Below, in pieces: positions 19,050 to 27,614 of a stretch of DNA of 64,000 bases (the stretch's first letter is position 1; each line of letters opens with the position of its first letter). The notes beneath the pieces were generated by a model. The model saw only the letters and a list, made by a program, of their open reading frames with translations, had not been told where the DNA came from and did not search any database. The position numbers were made by a program, and so were the translations under genes. Origin of the DNA: Schizochytrium sp. CCTCC M209059 (Eukaryota; Sar; Bigyra; Thraustochytrida; Thraustochytriidae); NCBI GenBank assembly GCA_000818945.1, contig KN805379.1, forward strand, positions 151,206-215,205. The letters are read 5' to 3'.

Positions 19050-20903
19050 CTACAAAAGGCTGGATTCGGCCCCGTCCTTTGCGTCGCTGCTTTCCGAAGC
19101 GCTGGCATCTTGGTATGCGCGCTCAACATTTGGGGAGAGATCCGCCTCAATGTTGGCTCCAAGATCTTTCTCGATCGAGTCCAACAGAGACCGCTCGTCC
19201 TCGTTCAGCGTAAACGACTCTGTCTTTACTGCAGCAGGCTCACTCTCAGCAGCTCCAAGTTGGTCTTGCGACACTGCAGTGTCGTCAGCCACATCCGGTT
19301 TCGGCCGAAGCACCTTGTACGTGTACACGGAAATATCCGGAATCGTCTGTTTTGACATTTGCTTAGTCGGACCCGAGCCCTCCTCGTAGATAATCTCGTG
19401 ACCACGCCCAGGCTGGTAATTGGTGACTTCACCGAGCCACCACTCGCCCGTTGTGTGCCAATAAATACGTAGCTTGGTTCCCTTGTCAAAGGTGGAAAAA
19501 CTCAACTTGGCCCCATAGCTCTCCTGATACTTATTGGCCCATTCCGGTTCGCCACGATTCGCATTTTCACCCGAATTCATGGCTTCAAAGGTCCGCTGAA
19601 AGCACTCGTCGCAGAGCGCCCAGTCGCACTCGCCGCATCGATGAACCTTGGCGACGTCGAACAAGCGTTTCGAGCACCGATTACATGCTGACCCCAATGG
19701 CAGTGGGTCGCGCGGCCCAACTTCACGCAAAGGATGGCCTGCTGGACACCGCTGCACAGGCGGGGGGGACTTGCGCAGAATTCCAAGGGAGACAAAGTCT
19801 CCTACCTCTACAGCGTCAAGGATCTGCACAAAGTCCGCCTTGCATACCACGGGCTCTCCGTTGGCACTCACGATCAAATCATCCGCGGCAATCATTGTTT
19901 GAACGCCCACAAAGACGGCATGATGCACGTGCGCGCCAAATTCGCCATCGTACACCTCAATGCCAAAGCCATGCTCTGAACGCTCCAGCAATGCGTCTCG
20001 CTCTTGTGGGTTATGCTTGCGATACAACTCGACCAGACGCTCGTCCGGGGAGCGCCGCACCAAGGCCCCCTTTCCGTGGCGCGCCACGCCGCTACTCTCG
20101 CCGTCCTCAGTTACAGATGCATTCAACTCCTCCTCCTCCTCTTCATCGACAAACTCAATGCCAAAGCCTTCCGGGATGTAGCCTTTGTATGCAATCGTCA
20201 CACGCTCGCCACCCTGCATGGACGCTGGGAGAATGACAAGCCGCGCCTCGCCCGTCGGAAGCGCCACCACAAACTCCTGACCCGGACCCACGCTTTGTGG
20301 TACATATACCGGGAGGCTGCGGTATAACGCGCGCGTTTCAGGTCGCGACGGATCCAGGCTTCCGCTTACAACTTGCCCCGGTACAAAGGGGACGCTTTCT
20401 TGAAAAAGCAGGGCCGCCGGATCAGGGCCCATGTCGTCATCGGCGTCGCCGGCATGTCGGCGGGACCGAAGGTCGTTTGATCTGCTGCCACTTTGATGGC
20501 TGGCACCCAGAGGCGCGCGAAGTTCATTAAAACCTTCCTCGCCTGCTCGCGATGCGTTCTCGGCCTTCTCGCGAATCCAGTCCTTGGTGGACTTGAAGAA
20601 TTTTGAAGCGCCAGCCTGAAACGAGGAGGAGAGCTCCTTGGCACGCGCCGCCGCTCGGTCCGTCGCGCTTTGCTGCTGCTGCTGGTGCTGCTGGTGCTGG
20701 TCTCCATAATATCCGGCTCCTCCGTAAAACGAAGTGCCATGGCTGCTATCGCTGCCGCCTTCGTCGATGCCGTACCTCGCATTATCGCTGTGGTGATCAG
20801 AGTACTCTTCATAGTCTCCCGCCAGCGGTCGCGCGCCCCCGTCATCGTCCAGCGGCGAGTACGCGTCGGCCTCGTCGGAGTCGCCAGCACGTCTTCGGAG
20901 CAT
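19050..20903 (-). CDS. PDZ-like, cysteine-rich and Tudor-like domain protein
   Basis: Encodes 617 aa from the ATG at 20903; an upstream in-frame TTG is ignored. The N-terminus is polar with a His/Gln-rich patch (about 68-80) and a short amphipathic segment near 85-125. Residues 311-377 look like a PDZ domain (HGFGIEVYDG...AADDLIVSANGEPV...VEVGDFVSLGILR). Residues 386-436 form a cysteine-rich module with Cys pairs (CPAGHPL, CNRC, CGEC, CDEC) that resembles ZZ/RING-adjacent zinc domains often written CPxGH. Residues 465-535 contain a Tudor/agenet-like stretch (TKLRIYWHTTGEWWLGEVTN...HEIIYEEG). This combination suggests an adaptor, but no partner can be named. It is convergent with ATM1 and divergent from the phytase-like gene. 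Confidence 0.75.
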   Translation of the reverse strand: MLRRRAGDSDEADAYSPLDDDGGARPLAGDYEEYSDHHSDNARYGIDEGGSDSSHGTSFYGGAGYYGDQHQQHQQQQQSATDRAAARAKELSSSFQAGASKFFKSTKDWIREKAENASRAGEEGFNELRAPLGASHQSGSRSNDLRSRRHAGDADDDMGPDPAALLFQESVPFVPGQVVSGSLDPSRPETRALYRSLPVYVPQSVGPGQEFVVALPTGEARLVILPASMQGGERVTIAYKGYIPEGFGIEFVDEEEEEELNASVTEDGESSGVARHGKGALVRRSPDERLVELYRKHNPQERDALLERSEHGFGIEVYDGEFGAHVHHAVFVGVQTMIAADDLIVSANGEPVVCKADFVQILDAVEVGDFVSLGILRKSPPPVQRCPAGHPLREVGPRDPLPLGSACNRCSKRLFDVAKVHRCGECDWALCDECFQRTFEAMNSGENANRGEPEWANKYQESYGAKLSFSTFDKGTKLRIYWHTTGEWWLGEVTNYQPGRGHEIIYEEGSGPTKQMSKQTIPDISVYTYKVLRPKPDVADDTAVSQDQLGAAESEPAAVKTESFTLNEDERSLLDSIEKDLGANIEADLSPNVERAYQDASASESSDAKDGAESSLL

Positions 20904-21327
20904 GGCGCCTTTTCCTCCTCCGTGCGCTCTCTCCAACGCGGAGCCCTCGCACGCAGACGTTTAGTGGCGCGCTGGAAAGGGGGCGCAGGGCGCTTGGCGT
21001 CCGCCTTTCCGCGCGCTCGCGACCTGGCGTGGAGCGTGCGTCGGCGGGGCCTCGAGCCGCGCAGGCAGGTCTGCGGATAAAGAAGTTATCTTTGCTTCGG
21101 GTTGCGGTTTTGGTCGCAGTCGATCTAGGTTAGTCCGAGTTCGAGTCCTCGCGCGCACAACCGCTTCGCTCGCGCCGCGCCGGACCTTCTCTCCGCGCCC
21201 GCGCGCGCTCGCTCGCCGGCACCGGGCCCTGGCCTCGAGCCGAGCCCGTCTTCTAGCCTCGCGCCGCCTCTGCTGGCCGCGGCGGAGGGCCAGGGCGAGA
21301 AGACACGAGGCGAGACGAGACGAGACG
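20904..21327. promoter_or_regulatory. 424-bp divergent promoter region
   Basis: Short GC-rich space between two divergently oriented start codons. A GAGAC-type tract (about 21308-21326) directly abuts the plus-strand ATG. A sequence with a tRNA-like T-loop at about 21139-21150 was checked and does not fold as a tRNA. Confidence 0.5.
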
Positions 21328-22707
21328 ATGGCTCCCGCGAGCCGGCGGCGGGCCGTGCGCACGGCGTCCGGCCCGGGCCAGGTCGACGACGACAGCGTCT
21401 TCGGGGTCCAGCTGCAGCACCAGTGCGAGGACGAGCGCGACCAGGGCTGCAACAGGCTCTCGGCGGTCTTTGCCGGCGTGGTCGAGATCCCGACGAATTA
21501 TACGGACAGCGGCAGGATCGTGCCCGCCGTGGACGAGGTCTCTGGGGTCTCCCATGGCAACGAGTTTGCGACCCTTGTCGCTGTCGGAGATGCGGGGAGG
21601 CTGTACCAGTTCACAATGTCTGATGCATCTTCGGTGTACGTGGAGAGCTCCGTGAGTCTCGAGGTCCCTCCCGGCGAAGACTTTGTCGACGCCGAGTCTG
21701 TGGCCGTCATTTGCAAAGATTCGAAAGTCCCGAGCTGCTCTCTCGACGACCCTGAAACAACCGTCATTGTGGGCAGTGAGCGCAATGACAATACACAGGC
21801 TCGCATTGCCGAGTACTTTGTCAATGGCACCATCAAAGACCTCAATTTTGTGAGTCCCTCGCTTCTCGCCGCCGTTGGCCTCGAATCCGAGTCTCAGGAA
21901 ATCAACGGTGGCTTCGAGGCCATGTCTGCCTCTCTCGACCATAACAAGATTATCTTCACGACGGAAGATGCAATGCCGGTCGATGCGAGCGTCTCTGAGC
22001 GCATCCGTCGTCTCGTTGTGTGGGATCGCAGCCTAGACACGTGCCTCATCTTCCGGTACGATGTGCAGCACAAAGATGCCGAGGCTGGAGTTGTCGATGT
22101 AACCTTTCTCGATGATGATGCTCAATTTGTATCAATCGTCGAGCGCATGTACGAGACCGAGTGGAAGGTTGACAGAATCTCCGTGCTATATACGCAGCTC
22201 AAGCCCGAGATGGCCATTTCCCTCGATTGTGCCGCTGATGGCGGGCCGGCAATGGGCCCTGAGGAGCTTGCGCAGCGCTTTCATGAGCTCACGCCGCTTC
22301 GACCTCGTGAGAGGAATACAATCTTCACCTTTCCTGCAGGACCTGAAGCGCTGTCGGATAACTTTGAGGGTGCCGTCCTTTTGCCGCCCAATCGCTTCAT
22401 TCTCATGTCTGACAACAATGAGAGTCCGGGTCAACATACCTACATTTCGACACTTTTGCTCACCAACGAGGTTGATTCAGTCCTCACGTGGGCATTCTGG
22501 GGAGGCCTCGCCATCGCAGGAATATTCCTATTCTTGGTGTGTTGCTTCTGCGGCCCGCGTCGTCAAGTGCGCGCGTGCTTGGGAGCCTGTCTCGGTCGCG
22601 AGACTGCCTACGTTGACCTTGATGATGACAATGAGACAACCAATGCTGACCGCGTCAATACTGAGGTCGAACTGCCTTCGAAACGTGATGCGCTCGTCGT
22701 ACTTTGA
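21328..22707 (+). CDS. Phytase-like (esterase-like) domain membrane protein
   Basis: Encodes 459 aa from the ATG at 21328. Residues about 25-375 fit the phytase-like/esterase-like beta-propeller family. The signs are INGGFEAMSASLDHNKIIF with the acidic residue of TTEDAM shortly after, VVDVTFLDDDAQFVSIVER, and the C-terminal hallmark NFEGAVLLPPNRFILMSDNN. A single transmembrane helix lies at about 388-410 (TWAFWGGLAIAGIFLFLVCC), followed by a short Cys/Arg tail. No N-terminal signal peptide is evident, which is odd for a domain normally secreted; the real start could lie upstream across an intron, or the C-terminal helix may insert it. Sequons such as NYT, NGT and NES are present. Catalysis has not been shown for most of this family. 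Confidence 0.78.
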   Translation: MAPASRRRAVRTASGPGQVDDDSVFGVQLQHQCEDERDQGCNRLSAVFAGVVEIPTNYTDSGRIVPAVDEVSGVSHGNEFATLVAVGDAGRLYQFTMSDASSVYVESSVSLEVPPGEDFVDAESVAVICKDSKVPSCSLDDPETTVIVGSERNDNTQARIAEYFVNGTIKDLNFVSPSLLAAVGLESESQEINGGFEAMSASLDHNKIIFTTEDAMPVDASVSERIRRLVVWDRSLDTCLIFRYDVQHKDAEAGVVDVTFLDDDAQFVSIVERMYETEWKVDRISVLYTQLKPEMAISLDCAADGGPAMGPEELAQRFHELTPLRPRERNTIFTFPAGPEALSDNFEGAVLLPPNRFILMSDNNESPGQHTYISTLLLTNEVDSVLTWAFWGGLAIAGIFLFLVCCFCGPRRQVRACLGACLGRETAYVDLDDDNETTNADRVNTEVELPSKRDALVVL

Positions 22708-22950
22708 CTGTACTAAAAATAATCTGAAAACGTGCTTTTTATGCAAATCTTTTGAAGGTCAGTGCTCTCGCTGATTGTGTACAGTATAAACAAGTGGAAA
22801 CAAGAGAGTACTATACTCTCGATGCCAGACTCGTTCATCGAGAGATGACGGTGAGTTCTGGAAAGGAATCAGCGCATATTACGATTGATGAATATTGACT
22901 TTCCGAAACTAAAGAGTATGTATAGGCCATTTGGCGATATCCGGTCGATG

Positions 22951-25900
22951 CTAGGCTTGAACAATGCTCGCGGACCCTGCTCGATTCGTGTACCAAGCAA
23001 AACGCCAGGGCTGCGGACATACAGGCGTGAGTGAGGTTTGTAAAACTCCATTCACGTAAAATGCGACAGAGCTCCTCTCAAGATCAATCGTTGCAGCAAG
23101 GTGATCTCTGAAATGAAGAGAGCAAAAGTGCGAATGATGAACCTGTTGACGTTTGTTGATGAGTCGTTGTGCACTCTTGCAAAAGTCGGAAAGTTGCCTC
23201 TCCGAAAGCTGCAAAGCCTCACAAAGGCCTTCCTGAAACTTCTCCATCTTGTTGATAAATGCCTTTAGAGAAGAGCTCTCACCACGCGCAGCCTTGAGGA
23301 GCGATTGCCAGTGGTGGGCTTCAACGGTCTCTTTGAGGTCATGGAAAAGTCGATTTGCTGCCAGACTGCCATCAACATGCTGCCCAGATGATAGAATCTC
23401 CGTGTACTCGCGCTCCATCGTCCAATGATCTACTTTGATCCCGCGAAGAGTTTCTTCTCGGTACTGCAGGCGAATACGACACTCCAATTCGCGCGCTTTC
23501 CAAACGAGGATCTCATGACGCGACCATTCGTGGCTTTGATTATTCCTTGTATGGTCGTCAACAAGCTCGCACGATCGCGAAACCACTTCGCGTAAAATGT
23601 GGGCCGGAACCAGATGGCTGTACACGTTGGTGAGAATCTCCTTGTCCACGCCACTTCCTTGATCCAGTGCACTTTCAAGACGCGACGCAGCAATGATTGC
23701 ATGATCTTCCAAAAACATCGCATCTTCTGCCAGGTCGGTGATGAGGGCAGGAAAGTCTTTACCCTCTCCCGAGACGCCTTCGACGCGAGCCTCACCTGTA
23801 TGCAAATAAAGTGCAGATCCGCGCACCGGACGATTTGCGGGACCTTGTGTCGTCACACAAAGACCCCATGCTCCGGAACCGACCACATCTTTGTTCATTC
23901 GCAAAATGACTCCGTTCCGCTCACCTCGTCCGGGTGACCCAGAAACAAAGACAAGAACGCTTCGAGCTTTGGTTGAATTATGTTCAGCTGTTGAACCATT
24001 GTCCAAGAGTCGCACGCAATCGTATGGTTCGCGCCCAAATTTAGACAAGGGCGGCCAGCACATGGAATGCTCGGTCGAGGAAAATTGAGTCAACAGTCGC
24101 TCAGGCTGGAGTCGCGATATTGCATTCGCGTTTGGCCCACGCTGTTCAGATGAATTTTCTGAAGCAAGAGGAAACTCGTTCGTTGCTACATCTGGCCACA
24201 AGACTCGTTTCTGCAGCAGCTCTAACTCTTGCTGAATACGCATGTCAGCACAGAGAGTGTCAATTGCCAGAGCAAAGTCGCGAAGCGCGACAAGACCTTC
24301 CTCGGCCCAGCGTTCGTATAACGCGTGGCCATTGCAATGCGGCCACTTGTCCCGTAGCCATGCGAGCGCAGTTTCGAGCTCCGACGCGTCATGGAAATGC
24401 GGAGCGTGTGCAAACTCGAGGTCGTCGTTGAGTTCGTCCAAGGTCAGAGCCATACGCTCCCACGTAGTCCAATCGGGTACTGGAATGTCTTGAAACCATT
24501 CTCTTGCTCCAATACCAGTGCGCTCCTTGCTTGAGAGGGCTGCGCGCACTATGTCCGCCAAGCGAGGCGGCAGCTGAGACGCTTGAACAGGCGCTCCCGG
24601 CGGTCGCGTCGGCTCGGATGTCGGTCCTTCCAGAAGCGTCTGCAGATCCCATGCATGGCAGCGATCCAGGGCTTCTGCCAGTGCCACAAGGTTGTAACCT
24701 TTCACATCGTCGTCATCGTCCAAGATTAGAATTTCTTGTCCGCACCATGACTTTCCTTGCGGCCCTAGCTCTCTGTTGAGCAACACCATGTCAGCATGGG
24801 ACAGCGCTGTTGGCGAAATGATTTCTTGCAGCTTTGACAGTGAAGCGGATGAATAACCTGCGAAAAGCTTTGCGCATGACGAAAGACCTGCCTGCACAAA
24901 TCTAGCGACAAACTTGCGCGCAATAAGGGTCGTACGAATCGAGAGCTCGGCAATCTTTGGCGAAAACAGCTCACGATGTCTCAGAAGAAAAGCTTGCATT
25001 CGTTGTGATCGCAAGTCTGCTTCGGCAACTTGATTCTCTGCTTTCAGTAGCTGGCGTAGCTGCTTCGCTTGCTGGTCGCGCAGGTCGGCAATTTGTCTCT
25101 CAAGCATCCGCTCGAAAGCAATATGAGCTTGTTCCCGGAGTCCCTCTTCACACTTCCGCTCTTCGCGGGCTACACGCCGGTCTTCGCCGTCGCTGTAGTC
25201 GTCCGCGTCATCCTCGGAGGCTGCCTGCTCGTCGAAGTTTTCATCGATTGCATCTTTGATGAGATCGACAAAATGTTGCTGCACGCGAGCGCGCTCTTCC
25301 GCAGCAGCTTTGCGGCGAGTACGACGCACAACAGAGTGGTTCTGGGATTCTGCCCGAGCACAGCGTGCCTCGAGCTTGGCGATTCTGGCAGTGCATTTTT
25401 CCATCGCCGCGCGTAGTTGGGCATTCTCGGTCATAAGCTTTTGACCGTGATTTCCAAGTTGGGGAGAGGTCTTTTCCCCATTTCCCTGTGTGACACGATG
25501 TCCCCTTTCCTGGCTCTCGCTCTCTCGATCGTTCTCTCGATCGTTCTCTCGATCGTTCTCTCGTTCATTTTGCTGTTTTTCCTCGTCGTCTCTCTTGTTG
25601 AACGCTTGATAGCTTCCCTTAGCCTCGTTGTGGCTGCTCCCAAGCGCACGCACACGGGCTTGCGATGGTACTGGACTCGTTTTACCTCGCGCAAACCTGA
25701 CAAATTCACGAAGAGAAATCATTCCATTGCCGTCCTGATCGAGCTCTGCCATGAGTGCGACAAGCTCTCGCACGCTAAAGACGAATCCAAGCTGCTCAAG
25801 ACCCAGCTGGAAGTCATGTTTAGATATACTTCCGCTCTGATACTTGTCAAAATGCGCAAAAGTCTTTTCTGGAGAAAGGCCTTTAGCCTGCGCATTCTTC

Positions 25901-26892
25901 ACGAGCAGACTTAACTTCGCTCGCACGTCTTCGTTCGTTTTCAAGATTTCACCCGTGGGACTGACGGGACGATTATCTTGTGCCATGTGACGCAGGATAT
26001 GATCCTCAAGATCAACGTAGCGGACGTGCGCATCGCGTTGATTCTGTACGTCATTTGAGTCCTGAAGCATGGTCATGAGCACACCTGTTTCCTGAATAGT
26101 CAGTCGAATCTCCACTTTGTGAAGCCCCTTGACAAAGTCTGGTCTGCTCACGGCTCCGCTCCGCGTTGGATCAAAAGCGTAAAAGGCGCTCGCAAAGGGT
26201 CTATCACCTAATATGCCACGACGAGCATTCTCGTAGCCTTGTCGTAGCTTGTCCATGAGTTCATGCAGATCGACAGTTCGGATTGCTGATGGTCGTCGCT
26301 TGCGGGAGTAAGCTCTTTGTTCATGCATCTCAAGTCTTGCCTGTCTTTTTTGTTCTGCGGCATCTCTCGCGGTTTGGCGTTCCAGCTGGAGACGTGGAAC
26401 ATGTTGTCTTGCTGACTTTTTCACCAAGAAATTCGCTGCGATAGTAAGGTGTAGTCTGCCTTGAGGTTCGAGATCGACACTTAGACGCGTGGGGTTTTCC
26501 TCCTCGAGCATCTGAAGAAGCACAGCGACACTCACGGACGACGTTGCGAGCGTGGCAACTTCTTTTCCCCGCTTCCAAGCGGATCGTCGAAGCTGTTCTA
26601 CAACAGATATAGTCAGATACGGGGCTGATTTGGTCCAAGTTTCGTCGGTGCCCGGGTAGTCGATCTTGATTTTGCTTTCGGTGTCTTTGTTACTCCACAC
26701 GGCGTCAACGCCGGCCTGGTGGTCATCTGAGGAATCATCCACCTCAGCAAATCCTGTTTCTGCGCGTACGTTGAAAGGTATCAGCTCCACCGCGATCTTC
26801 ACCTCGGCCTTTTGTCCGCAACGAAAACCTTGGGCTGTCCACCCACACAATGTGAGCGTGCACGGCGCGTCCTGGTCTTCACGATCCACCAT
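22951..26892 (-). CDS. 1,313-aa C2-like, EF-hand, coiled-coil protein with C-terminal SPRY-like segment
   Basis: Starts at the ATG at 26892; a GTG in frame upstream is not used. Residues about 8-165 look like a C2-type beta-sandwich (APCTLTLCGWTAQGFRCGQK...LTIAANFLV). EF-hand-like units follow near 235-250 (FDPTRSGAVSRPDF), 345-360 (FDKYQSGSISKHDF) and 383-397 (LDQDGNGMISLREF); the last has a full set of calcium ligands. Repeated REND residues near 455-480 come from (TCGATCGTTCTC)n coding repeats at 25521-25560. Coiled coil is likely at about 500-680. The C-terminus contains DLERSSVAFYVNGVLQTSL, reminiscent of SPRY/concanavalin-like folds. A calcium-regulated scaffold is the best guess; no orthologue name is offered. 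Confidence 0.8.
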   Translation of the reverse strand: MVDREDQDAPCTLTLCGWTAQGFRCGQKAEVKIAVELIPFNVRAETGFAEVDDSSDDHQAGVDAVWSNKDTESKIKIDYPGTDETWTKSAPYLTISVVEQLRRSAWKRGKEVATLATSSVSVAVLLQMLEEENPTRLSVDLEPQGRLHLTIAANFLVKKSARQHVPRLQLERQTARDAAEQKRQARLEMHEQRAYSRKRRPSAIRTVDLHELMDKLRQGYENARRGILGDRPFASAFYAFDPTRSGAVSRPDFVKGLHKVEIRLTIQETGVLMTMLQDSNDVQNQRDAHVRYVDLEDHILRHMAQDNRPVSPTGEILKTNEDVRAKLSLLVKNAQAKGLSPEKTFAHFDKYQSGSISKHDFQLGLEQLGFVFSVRELVALMAELDQDGNGMISLREFVRFARGKTSPVPSQARVRALGSSHNEAKGSYQAFNKRDDEEKQQNERENDRENDRENDRESESQERGHRVTQGNGEKTSPQLGNHGQKLMTENAQLRAAMEKCTARIAKLEARCARAESQNHSVVRRTRRKAAAEERARVQQHFVDLIKDAIDENFDEQAASEDDADDYSDGEDRRVAREERKCEEGLREQAHIAFERMLERQIADLRDQQAKQLRQLLKAENQVAEADLRSQRMQAFLLRHRELFSPKIAELSIRTTLIARKFVARFVQAGLSSCAKLFAGYSSASLSKLQEIISPTALSHADMVLLNRELGPQGKSWCGQEILILDDDDDVKGYNLVALAEALDRCHAWDLQTLLEGPTSEPTRPPGAPVQASQLPPRLADIVRAALSSKERTGIGAREWFQDIPVPDWTTWERMALTLDELNDDLEFAHAPHFHDASELETALAWLRDKWPHCNGHALYERWAEEGLVALRDFALAIDTLCADMRIQQELELLQKRVLWPDVATNEFPLASENSSEQRGPNANAISRLQPERLLTQFSSTEHSMCWPPLSKFGREPYDCVRLLDNGSTAEHNSTKARSVLVFVSGSPGRGERNGVILRMNKDVVGSGAWGLCVTTQGPANRPVRGSALYLHTGEARVEGVSGEGKDFPALITDLAEDAMFLEDHAIIAASRLESALDQGSGVDKEILTNVYSHLVPAHILREVVSRSCELVDDHTRNNQSHEWSRHEILVWKARELECRIRLQYREETLRGIKVDHWTMEREYTEILSSGQHVDGSLAANRLFHDLKETVEAHHWQSLLKAARGESSSLKAFINKMEKFQEGLCEALQLSERQLSDFCKSAQRLINKRQQVHHSHFCSLHFRDHLAATIDLERSSVAFYVNGVLQTSLTPVCPQPWRFAWYTNRAGSASIVQA

Positions 26893-27614
26893 CTTTCCGC
26901 GTCGTCGCCGCCGCCGCCACACTCCCGACGACCGGTGCCTCGGCGACAGCACCGAGCTCGGTCTCTGTTTTCAATCAATCAATCAATCAATCAGTCGATC
27001 AATCAATCAGTCGATCAATCAATCAATCAATCAATAAATCGATCAGTCGTCCCGCCGTCGTTCTTCCGCTCCCTCGCAGAGCCCCCGCGTCTGCGTCCGT
27101 CCAAGTGCGTGCAAGCTCGAGTCCGCGGCCGTCGCCAACGGCCTCAAGGACTTCGGCGCGAACTGGCGCCCAAGTTCCTGCATCCGAGTTTCCACAGTGT
27201 GCACCTCGAAGTCCGAGACGAGTCGAGTCCTCACCGGGCCTTTTCCCGCCCCGGACTCGCCCTTGACCTTGCCTCGTCCCGGATCGCACCGCTCCCTCCT
27301 GCGCCGGCTCGTCCCGGCGAGCCTGGGCCTTTCGCTCCCCGGTCTCGGCCCGCTCGGGGTCCCGGGGGATACAACAACGAGCGATGACGACGACGACGAT
27401 GATGGGCTCCTCGCAAAACCCCATCTCGTTCACATACCGACCGGTCGGTCGCCGGAGACCTCGCGCGCGACGCACGGCTCCTCGCGCGCCGCGGAGGGTC
27501 TCTGCGGGCGGCGCGGCGCAGCAGCTCGGCGCGGCGCGGCCCGGTGCTCGACCGCCGCGCGTCTGGGCGTCCGCGCGAGCGCCATTCTGCATGCCGGCCT
27601 GCCAACGTGGCGCC
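26893..27614. promoter_or_regulatory. Divergent intergenic region with (AATC)n
   Basis: Space between two divergent genes. A tetranucleotide tract of AATC units with AGTCG interruptions covers 26971-27049, starting about 80 bp upstream of the minus-strand ATG. The part from 27384 onwards is open in frame with the plus-strand gene and has an upstream ATG at 27384, so the actual start of that gene could be earlier than given. Confidence 0.5.

Noticed and set aside
21110..21160. tRNA-like T-loop GTTCGAGTC
   Set aside because: The flanking bases do not form a five-base T stem and no acceptor or anticodon arm can be drawn.
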